Assembly (NCBI RefSeq): GCF_032854445.1
Contig: NC_088305.1
Location: 13,087,606-13,151,605 of the forward strand
Source: Liolophura sinensis
Lineage: Eukaryota; Mollusca; Polyplacophora; Chitonida; Chitonidae
Direction: 5' to 3'
DNA: 64,000 bases
Shown here: positions 46,195-56,700 of the stretch, piece after piece
Layout: the number at the start of each line of letters is the position of its first letter
Numbering within the stretch: position 1 is the first letter of the stretch
Notes under the pieces: model-generated
The model's input: the letters and a program-made list of their open reading frames with translations, nothing else
What the model was told of the DNA's origin: nothing
Databases searched by the model: none
Made by a program: the position numbers and the translations under genes

Positions 46195-46535
46195 GACCGG
46201 CCCTGATAGCACTGTTTTTTAGAGCGTCTGCTTCGCGAGCTTTAGATCCAGGGTCAATCCTGGGTCGAGTCACACCTAAGACCTTAAAAAGAGGGTTGTA
46301 ACTTCCTCGCTTGGTGTTCAGCATGAAGAGGATAGTGCAACGACTGGTTGACCAGTATCAGTATAATGGCTCAGGTGGGGAATCTTACTTGCCTTCGTTA
46401 AGGCGTCTCAGTGATGCAGCACTAGATAAAAGAGTGGTGGATATCCGTCCTGCAACAAGGAGGCACTTCAATTGACTGCAAAATTGTTAAGTACGACGTT
46501 AAACCCCAAGCACTCTCATTCACTCAATCATTTCA
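46195..46535 (+). mobile_element. SINE family B, full length
   Basis: GGCCCTGATAGCACTG start with a decayed A box, B-box-like GGGTCAATCCTGGGTC, body AACGACTGGTTGACCAGTAT and CTTGCCTTCGTTAAGGCGTC, tail GACGTTAAACCCCAAGCACT plus TCATTCACTCAATCA. Confidence 0.88.
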
Positions 46536-46544
46536 AGCTCCCTG

Positions 46545-46858
46545 TCTGGGGCCTCTGCAGCCATTTCGGGCTGAAGTCCTACACTTAAATCAACGTCACA
46601 AAACCGAATATTTGACTGATTCATTTGATTGATGTTTATGCAGTACTCGAGAATAGTTTACTTACATGACAGGGGCCAGAAATACGGTGGGGGCTGAATA
46701 TTTGAAGCTAAATGCTAATACTTGGCTAAAAATTGTATTACCACAGATTAGATTTAACTAAATTTTATCGTTTTGTTCCACATATTTATGAGTTTAATCC
46801 AGATTACAGTTGTAGGCTAAACCCCCAAATCACTTTGTGAAACGGGTCCCAGAAGGTT
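46545..46858 (+). mobile_element. MITE family 4 copy with nested SINE A fragment
   Basis: GGGGCCTCTGCAGCCATTTC-like left end and CACTTTGTGAAACGGGTCCC right end; the interior (TATTTGAAGCTAAATGC) matches 39360-39440. A reverse fragment of SINE A (TTTGATTGATGTTTATGCAG, about 46615-46695) is nested inside. Confidence 0.6.
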
Positions 46859-47058
46859 TGCTGCAGACAGCACCTGGGAAAAGGTCAAGGTTTCCCCTGT
46901 TATCTGCCTGGTTTCCTCCATTCCTAATTATGTTTACAGGGATGAGACGGACACTGGGATGAAAAAGAAGAAATTATACATCATACTCATAATTTTAATA
47001 TTTTTAGCAATTCTGAATTAAACTGAACATTTTTCTGATGCATTTTTCGTATAAATAG

Positions 47059-47099
47059 AAGAAGTCCTCCAAAAAGAGGACAAATCTCATGTCGGCTGA
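47059..47099 (+). CDS. Candidate alternative terminal exon of GPR155 (B)
   Basis: After an ATAAATAG acceptor, phase 1 reading gives E-E-V-L-Q-K-E-D-K-S-H-V-G then TGA at 47097-47099. The pyrimidine tract is weak. It is an alternative to the exon at 48218; support is only phase and composition. Confidence 0.2.
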
Positions 47100-47379
47100 T
47101 GTTGTTGAGCCTTGAGCGCAGATGAAAACCCCAATTCAGATGGTGAAGGTTAAAGGACAGCATAATTGTCCATGTCCTGAACAGAAATATTCTTGGATAT
47201 GTTGCAATATTCTTTTACTACAATATCAATGGATTTTGACGGCAAGATTCAGTGCTTACGGTCCAAGTCTTAGTGGAAACCATGAACATGTATGTACATG
47301 TATTCCCAAAGCTACTGGCCAAGTACGTAGATGTTCATTAATTTCATAACACAATAACACAATATCCAAAAATTTTTCG

Positions 47380-47645
47380 CGGCCTCCGTGGCTCATTTTG
47401 TTAGTGCGCTAGTGTATTGTAATGATCTAGGAGCCTCTCAACAATGCGGTCGATGTGAGTTCAAGTCCAGTTCATGCTGGCTTCCTTTCCGACTGTGCGT
47501 GGGAAGGCCTGTCAGCAACCTGCGGATGGTTGTGGGTTCCCCCCGGCTCTGCCCGGCTTCCTCCCACCATAGTGCTGCCCGCCGACGTATAAGTGAAATA
47601 TTCTTGAGTATGGCGTCATAAACCAATTAAATGAATAAATAAACA
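47380..47645 (+). mobile_element. SINE family A, full length
   Basis: GCGGCCTCCGTGGCTCATTT head through AAATGAATAAATAAACAAG tail. Confidence 0.92.
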
Positions 47646-47689
47646 AGAATTGTTAAAAAAGTGGCAGTCAGTCACTTTAATACAATGGC

Positions 47690-47790
47690 AGTCAGTTTTG
47701 GCAGTCAGTCACTTTAATACAATGGCAGTCAGTTTTATGGGTGGAGAAACCGGAGTGCCACAAGTAAACCATCAACCTTTTGTAATCAAG
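47690..47790 (+). repeat. Fragment related to the 56.2-kb tandem unit
   Basis: AGTCAGTTTTATGGGTGGAG and the following AAACCGGAGTGCC-type block match the unit at 56.2-56.7 kb. Preceded by a 37-bp direct duplication (GGCAGTCAGTCACTTTAATA) at 47662-47736. Confidence 0.7.
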
Positions 47791-48217
47791 TTTCTAATAA
47801 ACTTTCCCATACTTTTTCATACAGATAAGCACACCATATTGGTTGAAGACAAGTGGTCATCAATAAACGTTAAGCCTGTGCAAATGGCTGCACAAGCATA
47901 ATCTGCCTATAGTCATTAAGGCTATATAAACAGTCAAGAGCTCCATATGCTTCATACATGAACATACGTATAAGATTGGCAGCAGACTTAAACATCTAAT
48001 GTTAAACCCCAAGCACTCACTCACTCACTTAATCATCTATAAATATGTCGACTGATAGATGCACTCAAACAGAATGCCTTGTTGATCAGAGGCTAAGGGT
48101 CTACCTTGTACAAGACAACAAATGCATGTAATCACAGCTTACTCAGAAATATTGTAATAATAATGTATTTATTATCAATTTTCGCCTGTACATATGCATG
48201 TTTTTTTTTTATTACAG

Positions 48218-48282
48218 AATACTCCAAAATGGGAAGAAATACAAGTGGATTTTTCTCAAGTAAAACCCACCACAGCACTTGA
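48218..48282 (+). CDS. Candidate alternative terminal exon of GPR155 (C)
   Basis: The best acceptor in the downstream region (a run of ten T followed by ATTACAG) opens an exon that in phase 1 reads E-Y-S-K-M-G-R-N-T-S-G-F-F-S-S-K-T-H-H-S and T, then TGA. The serine/histidine-rich end loosely recalls the vertebrate tail. Spliced after 40788 and 41936 it would stay in frame. Needs transcript support. Confidence 0.35.
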
Positions 48283-48299
48283 CTGGTTTGTGAAAAGTT

Positions 48300-48485
48300 C
48301 TTCAGCGTGACATTCCCCAGATGTCGCAGAGCCACACAACTCCAAAGTCGTAGAGCCCCACAACACCAGAGTCACAAACCACACGACTGTAGTGTTGCAG
48401 AGCCACATAACACCTGAGTTGCACAGCCACACAACACCCGAGTTGCACAGCCACACAACACCCGAGTTGCACGGCCACTCGCAGT
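48300..48485 (+). repeat. GAGTTGCACAGCCACACAACACC-type tandem repeat
   Basis: About seven units of 23-27 bp, cleanest at 48405-48475 and more diverged at the left. It starts just after the candidate terminal exon at 48218-48282. Confidence 0.85.
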
Positions 48486-51400
48486 CGCCAGAACCTCAAG
48501 CTGCGGAATACAAATTACTTTACACCAATATAAATTATGCAAATACAAGGTAAGAAATTCTGCATCCATTTACACAGAATATATCGCAAAGATACTGTAT
48601 ACAACAGATAAGTATTGGTCTTAGGTCAGCGCAAACTGTCACAGGAAAAGCACACACCTGTCTTTTTTCAAAACTACAGGTGAGACAAAATGATCACGGA
48701 CCTCGCTAAGGTACTACAAACTATCATGTCCACTTTTACACCTGTTGGTAGCTCTCACCCATAGTATAGTAAGAATGAATCTAATATAAACAACAAAGTG
48801 AAAAAAAAAGACCAACAAAAAAACGAAAGATATACATGGACATATATGCACTGTACTTCAGCACTGATCATCTGGGAACCATTCACACAGATCACAACAT
48901 TTTGTCCAATAACACATTGATACACTGTCCTTTTCACATACAGCCCAATCTACAAACATGTGGTTCACATGTGTTATTTCTACTCATAACCTGGTGAAAA
49001 CTGTGTCAGAGCTTGGGTCTGTCTATCTCTGTCAGCAATATTACAGAAAAGGTTAGCTTAAAGTTTCTGCGAATCTCAGGGCCCCAGGGCTAGGCTCCAA
49101 GCCATTACATGTTGGTGGTGACTCGAATCTGGATTCGGATCCAGTTTTTTCCCTATCAAACAATTCTACACCACTGCCAGATAAGACACAAATAGATATT
49201 CTTCTTTAATCTTGTAATGAAGCCTAGCAGAGTGTTCTCCCTTTGTTTAGTATCCTTATTTTGTCAATGTTAGCCTCACTTAGTTGGGGAATTTGTACTT
49301 TGCGGAGCTGTTGTCACATTTGTAGAGCACTTTCTGTTTTTTTTCTTTTTTAACAATCATTCAAAACCATATCTGAAACACAGATTTTCTTTTTTGGGCA
49401 TTTTTTCCCCTTTGGATCAAAACGTTGGTACCCGAGATGCACTCCCCTAAAATAGTAAACATTATAATCAATTTTCAACAATACGTTTTATGTCCTAACG
49501 ATAGGTAAATATGACTGTAGCATCTGTAACGACCTGCGTACCTGGGATAAGTGCTTGTACACGTAACACAAAAGCTAACAGAAAGGAGAGGATCACATCA
49601 TATCTTGACATACCACACCCACATTACAAACTGAAAGACATTCACATATAAATGTATCTAATGCTGGAAATCAAAATATTCACTGTCAATCATTCACTCA
49701 TATAGACTTGCAGTAGAACAGTTACATGTTCGATGTCTTGTACATGTATAAACACTCCTGTATCATAATATATTAAAAAATAAAGGAATGTCCATTTTAA
49801 TTTTGGACAAAATCACCTTCGAGTCAGAACTTTTCATCAAGATATCGAGGAAGTTACAAAAGACAATTTGCAAGATCAATCTTTCCATGTACAACATGAT
49901 TGCCTTTTATAGTACAATTTTCACTGCACGTAATTCATGAAACTTCCACACAGACTTGCCGTGGAGACCCAGTTCCAAAAAGCTTACATAAAATTACATG
50001 TACATCTGATGGCACTGCGGGCATGGCATGTCTTATCCATAGGGTTAATGTGCACAGGATTGTACACAGGTCAATGCACTGTTTGGTCACACTTCATACA
50101 TGTGCGATTATAGCAATGCTACACAGTTTATTACTTTCCCCATGGTAAATGAACATAAATGTGCATGTATGTTGTTGCGTGCACACAATATATTTGCTCT
50201 TCCACGCACATGTACATTTGTAGTTAACATTTACATAATGCTGTAACACTCTGTACCGCTCTGTCAGTGCTCACTCAACGCCACATGTAGACACTGTCAA
50301 ATGGGATCTTGCACATGACGACGACGGCAGCATTAAATCTTGGTATAAATGTACACTACTGAAATGTGAAGTGAAAGGGGTACTAAAAGATTTTAATATT
50401 TCGTGATCGAGTGATTCAGGCTTTAAATGTTCAATCTTACTGTCATTCTTCTACCGTTTCGCATGTTTACAAAGGGTTTATTCAAGTCTATCCTGAAGAC
50501 ATTTTTCTGTGTTGACCCTAGGCCCTGAAACTAGCCAATCCAAACAATGTAGTTTTGCATCCATAATGAAATTAATTATGTGCAAAAATTGCACTCAAAG
50601 TTACTCATTTATATTTGAAAAAGGTTGAGGAATTTGGAGTCAGGATTTTAGCTCCCAACGAAAGTGTAATTTTCCAGCTATCTTATATACCAAATGTGAG
50701 GCCAATTCCTCGAAGCCATTTCTGACTTTAGTCATAAGTGGAAATGTGACCTTAAAGCTTGTTTTTCGGCTTTAGAAATTAAAATTTTGTCCATGTCACG
50801 AATATTAGCTTGAAACAGAATGTGCCCAAATTTCAACTTGCAGTACTAAAAACTAAGCATTGGGAAGAAGTTCAAAATTTTGACTGAAGTCACAAATGGT
50901 TTTGTAGAGTTGGACCCTGATGTTTAATTCCTTCTTGTTCCATCACATACACTTAAGCAAACACAAGCTAACAACAAATGCAAAGTGTTAATTCACCACC
51001 TGACTGTAGTGAATCTGATCAGTGTGGCGGTTACCTCATCTACGTCACAACCTGAACCCAAACACTGTTACCACAAGACAAAAATACAGAGTGCTGTTTT
51101 AAGGGGAGGAGATGGGGATGGGTGTATGGATTGGGGGCACGACGGTATACAAAAATACTTTGAAAATGTTTATGTACAGGAGTTTATTCTAGGGTTACAA
51201 GAGTGCTAGGAAAAAATGTCCAAAATGCTGAATAAGCAAACCTCAAACCCTGAATGTATTTTGCCCCCCCTCCCCCTCCCCCCATTTCTACTGTACCAAA
51301 TTACCAACTTTAAAAAAACAAAAGAACTGGGGACTGATATCTTATCACTGATAGTGGATAGTCGTCATTGCAGTACATGCTAAGCAGGCTCTCTTTCCAT

Positions 51401-52014
51401 TCCACTTACATGTACATAGTCCTAGGATAGCAGAATGCAGAGCTGATCAGTTCACATAATTCTTTTGTATTTAATCATAAAAATAACTTTTTTATAGAGT
51501 CATAATTTGTCATACATAATTCCAAAAGTTGAGACCACAATTATTGTTTTGTCCATCCAAGGCAAAATCATGATAAACATGTACACAAACATGTACGTGT
51601 GAATACACGTACAACCAACATTTCTGTGATTAGAGAATTACATGTACACATTCCTATACATGTAGACTACACATGTAAGTACGTCCATGTATATGTCTGT
51701 GCACCTATCACCTGTAACACCAACACCTTGTTCCACCAACTGTACATAAACCATACACCTACATAGGTAACAACAGGGGAGTTTTGAAAGATTTGAAAAA
51801 CTTTTTTCCGCCTTTTACAAGACAGCAAATGTTGCACTAAATATAATCAAAAATAGTTGCTTAACATTTCTGACGGGTCATATGGTACATTAGGACTCTT
51901 TTTACCTTTGGTGACCAAAGAGCTGGATCTCAAAACTCCTTAATTTCAGCTGGTTGTCATGGTGACATTACGGTATTTGTGCCTGCAGCCGAGGCGTGTT
52001 TGCATTGTGAAACA

Positions 52015-52218
52015 CGGGCCGATTTCACAAAGCCATTTCTGACTTAAAAACCTCTTCACAATGCTTAGTTTTTGGTAGTGGAAGTTGAAATTTGGACATA
52101 TTTGTCTTAGGATAACGTTGGGGACAACATTTTAATTACAAAAGCCGAAAAGTGAGCCTTAAGATCGCATTTCAAATTTTGACTCGAGTCAGAAATGGCT
52201 TCGAGGAATCGGCCCCAG
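52015..52218 (+). mobile_element. MITE family 3 copy
   Basis: Inverted ends GGGCCGATTTCACAAAGCCA and TGGCTTCGAGGAATCGGCCC enclosing about 200 bp; interior TTTTGACTCGAGTCAGAA and CTTAGTTTTTGGTAG. Related copies at about 50695-50925 and, more decayed, 29315-29570. Confidence 0.8.
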
Positions 52219-53696
52219 ATGTCGTACACGCTTTAGCTCAAACCCTGTGTCTTTTTCACCTGAGACATTTAGTTATCTACACCTACGTGAAGGAAAAAAA
52301 AAACCCCAAAAAATTCTGTGACCAAGCAGAAATTGTTTGCCTTATGAACATGTATGTCTGTATAAATAGAGGTATTTCAATTCAGTGAACACACACACCA
52401 CGATCCCTATTCGTGCGCCAGTCATGTCTACCACTCAAATCCAGTGGAGTAATTCCAAAATTACTAACTGCTGTACATTCTTACTTGACTTGGAAGGTTT
52501 GATCAGATTTCCTTTAGATTCTACAGATTTAAATTTTTTTTTTTTTTACAGGGACGAGGTCATAATATCTACTTATATACTTATCTATTTGTTATTGTTG
52601 TCACTTTTTTGTTTTAGTTTCGCAAATTTTGCTTCATTATATTTGTTATATCATTCCATTCAACACTGTGGTCACCTCAAATGAAACACCTTTACAATGT
52701 ACGTTCACCACCGATACGGAACTGTTGTGTTTTTCACCAGGTTTTTCTGCCTCACTCAATAGAGGAATATATCTATGGTATACCAATAGGAATATAATAT
52801 AAGCTTGATCAAACATAAAATCTCTCTTTCCCACTCGACTTGACAAAGAGCTATCCATTGCATAAAGCCCTTTATGCTGTATATACAAATAGAAGAGTTC
52901 TACCTATCGCCTAGTCTCTGGTCGAGTTGGAAGGCAGTGGGTGTAGTAGAAAGTCTCAAGGAATAATAGACCTACTGTTTGGGCCTATGAATCACAGCTC
53001 CTCACAGCGCAACCTGGAATGGAGGAGCAAACTTGAGGGAGTTGCAAGGGCAGATAACTCTAGATTTCCAACTAGAGTTCTTTCCCCTATGTTTGGTTTT
53101 TTGTGTTTTTTTTTTTTCGTTTTTGTCTAAGCAGATGAAAATCAAGACAACTGGTTTTCTACCAGTCTAGATTATGTACACATATACACAACCCCACAGA
53201 GTCCGACATCCGCCTATTACACTGTGACGCCGTTATTCGTTTCCTCGTTTATTGTCGAGACATGTAGCACTTGTTCATATGTATCCCTGCCAAGCACAAA
53301 TACTCATGCATCCTGGCCTCCCATCAGAACCACATAGGTACAAAGGGATACATCAGTAAGCTCTCTCTTCTGTCTATCAGAGCGTTCAAAACTCCACCAG
53401 ACAGCGGTTGCGTTTGAGTATGGCCAGTATATATGTACACTGTTGTAACCCACATCCAGTGAGGGGACTTGAAACTGATCCAATTGACACAAGGGCTTGG
53501 AATATTAACACGAAGCCCCGTTGGTTTCATCATCACAAGAATTCTGCGTTGCTTGTCATTTTCAGACCTACACATGCTCGCTGTCCAATCCACCAGCAGT
53601 TTATGTCTACCCCGAACCCCAGACGGAGCCACTTCGTGAAGCTGGTGAGTGCCTGAGGGACAGACTGGTGTAAGGGTCGTTACATTACAGCTGCCC

Positions 53697-53743
53697 TCAC
53701 CGAGCCCCTGGAGGCGGAGGAGGGGGACCTCGTCGAGATGAAC
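53697..53743 (-). CDS. WIPF1: WIPF terminal coding exon
   Basis: Acceptor GTGTGTTTCAG|GT, 15 full codons: S-S-R-R-G-P-P-P-P-P-P-G-A-R then TGA (53699-53697). With the split glycine it matches the vertebrate ending GSNRRERGAPPLPPIPR in plan: basic pair then a proline run and a final arginine. The 3' UTR continues towards lower coordinates; its end is not determined. Confidence 0.88.
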
Positions 53744-56700
53744 CTGAAACACACACAAATCCATTAGTTAAATATTTCTCACATGTACACCTTAAAGATT
53801 TCGAGCTTCCAGGCTTTTTGCGGGAGAAACATTGAAATTTCCAAGCTTTTTGCAGGGGAAATATTGAAATTTCCAAACCTTTTGCAGAAGAAACTATGAA
53901 ATTTCCAAGGTTAAATTAGGTTAGGCTCACGAAATGGATAGCGGGAAACTTGGTGTAACAAATAGTTTTTTGTTCAACTTTTTGTTAAAATGTGTTAAAT
54001 GCATTCAAGTGTATGAATTTTATGGTGGGCTTTAAGAACCACATACATTTGTTTAGCTACTCTGCTGTCACAAGAAATTTTTTCCCCACTCTACACATAG
54101 CTATCAGTGTAATAACTCTTACTGCCGATGTGTTACTGGTTCCTTAAATAAAGTTCAGGAAGAAATCATGGTAATTTGACATCCGCGTACTTTTCCACTG
54201 GCAGTATGGTCCATATAACCCACCTTACAACTTCAAATATTAGGCTGCTTTTATTCAATAAATTACATCTTTATAGCCAGTTCTCAATGGTCTTACTTCA
54301 TTTTCCCTTGTCCAGAATGCTTTACCTACTAGTCCAGACTTTGTACATCAACATGCTCAATACACCATTCACCTGGATTCTGGCTGTGACACTGGCATGA
54401 ATACTCGACCTACTTAAAACACACCACTCACCTTGATCTATTCTGGCTGTGACACTGGCATGAATACTCGACCTACTTAAAAGACACAACTCACCTTGAT
54501 CTATTTTGGGTGTGACACTGGCATGAATACTCGACCTACTTAAAAGACACAACTCACCTTGATCTATTCTGGGTAAGACACTGGCATGAATACTCGACCT
54601 ACTTAAAAGACACCACTCACCTTGATCTATTCTGGGTGTGACACTGGCATGAATACTCAACCTACTTAAAAGACACAACTCACCTTGATCTATTCTGGCT
54701 GTGACACTGGCATGAATACTTGACCTACTTAAAACACACCACTCACCTTGATCTATTCTGGGTGTGACACTGGCATGAATACTCGACCTACTTAAAAGAC
54801 ACCACTCACCTTGATCTATTCTGGGTGTGACACTGGCATGAATACTCGACCTACTTAAAGCACACCACTCACCTTGATCTATTCTGGCTGTGACACTGGC
54901 ATGAATACTTGACCTACTTAAAACACACCACTCACCTTGATCTATTCTGGGTGTGACTGGCGTGAATACTCGACCCACTTAAAAGACACAATTCACCTTG
55001 ATCTATTCTGGGTGTGACACTGGCATGAATACTCGACCTACTTAAAACACACCACTCCCCTTGATCTATTCTGGCTGTGACACTGGCATGAATACTTGAC
55101 CTACTTAAAACACACCACTCACCTTGATCTATTCTGGCTGTGACTCTGGCATGAATACTCGACCTACTTAAAAGACACAACTCACCTTGATCTATTCTTG
55201 GTGTGACACTGGCGTGAATACTCGACCTACTTAAAACACACCACTCACCTTGATCTATTCTGGGTGTGACACTGGTGTGAATACTCGACCTACTTAAAAG
55301 ACACAACTCACCTTGAGCATTTCTGGGATTTGTACTAGGATAAGTTTTTGTACAATTTGCAAACGTTTCTGGAGGGGGCAATGTATTCACTTCATGGAAC
55401 TTAAACCTGGATTCAAAATCTGAAAGAGAAATGAAAGATCAGCAATATGCAATATACTAAGGATATACTATAGGATATACTATAGGATTACGATGAAGTG
55501 TTACTCATTACTCGCTGCTTCTCATGCTACCAGTTCTGTACTATCACAGATGATCCCTGACGTTCATGTTGGGGTCTCCGTGGCTCACTTTGTTAGTGCG
55601 CTAGAGCAGAGTAATGGCCCAGGAGCCTCCCACCAATGCGGCCGCCGTGAGTTCAAGTCCAGCTCATGCTGGCTTCCTCTCCGGACGTACATGGGAAGGT
55701 TTGGTAGCAACCTGCGGATGGTTGTGGATTTCCACACGGTTCTTCTCCGCTTCTTGAGTACGGCATAAAACACCAATCAAATAAAATGATGTTTACGGTT
55801 TTCACTTTCTAAAACAATGCAATATAAAATATAAAATAAAATAAACACCACCAAGAAAAGTCTTTAAAACCAAGAACAATTTCATCCTGATAAATAAATA
55901 CATCATTAGAAATACATATATACATATAGGGAAAATGACATGTATACCCTAATAAATAAAAGGCATTCAATTTTACATGTACCTTATCTGTCTGACCTTG
56001 GCAATCAATAAAAGCCTGTTGTACACAAGTGACACTTTCTGTTTCCATACTGCAGTAATGTAGTACGTTTCTTATCAACTTTAAACTGTGAGTATATTTA
56101 ACACATACATGAACACTGCAGTTTCCTGGTTGGAAAAAGACCCTTCTTATCATGTGCATGTGTCATTGGTGTTAAATGCTCAAGGCAGGTTTACTTAAAC
56201 AATGTCGATCAGTTTTATGAATGGAAGAAACCAGAATACACCGAATAAAACCACTCGCCTCTGGCAAGTAACTGGCTCACTTTTCCAGATGCAGACTTTA
56301 ATGCTCAAGGAAGTTGTGCTTAAATGATGTTAATGTAGTCAGTTTTATGAGTGGAAGAAACCAGAATGCACCGAGCAAAACCACAGCCCTTTGGCAAGTA
56401 ACTGACTGACTTATTCAAATGTAGACTTTAATGCTCAAGGAAGTTGTACTTAAATGATGTTAGTGTAGTCAGTTTTATGAGTGGAAGAAACCAGAATGCA
56501 CCAAGCAAAACCACAGCCCTTTGGCAAGTAACTGACTGACTTATTCAAATGTAGACTTTAATGCTCAAGGAAGTGGTACTTAAACGATGTTAGTGTAGTC
56601 AGATTTATGAGTGGAAGAAACCAGAATGCACCGAGTAAACCACTCGCCTTTGGCAAGTAATTGACTCACTTTTCCAGATGTAGACTTTAATGCTCCAGGA

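Larger units (their letters stand above)
40809..53696. other. Convergent intergenic region with both 3' UTRs
   Basis: Lies between the stops of GPR155 (+) and WIPF (-). AATAAA occurs at 41269-41274 as a possible GPR155 poly-A signal. Contains MITEs, SINEs, small arrays and the candidate GPR155 tail exons; otherwise no coding signal. An exon-like stretch at 43411-43494 has an acceptor and donor but no family match. Confidence 0.55.

Noticed and set aside
53324-53764. 146-codon minus-strand frame over the WIPF terminal exon
   Set aside because: It is a different frame from the spliced one; the phase 1 frame gives the WIP-like ending and a stop at 53697.
54322-54978. 218-codon minus-strand frame of repeated 21-residue units
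   Set aside because: Translation of the 63-bp array beyond its 2-bp deletion; not in the exon frame. The array itself is reported.
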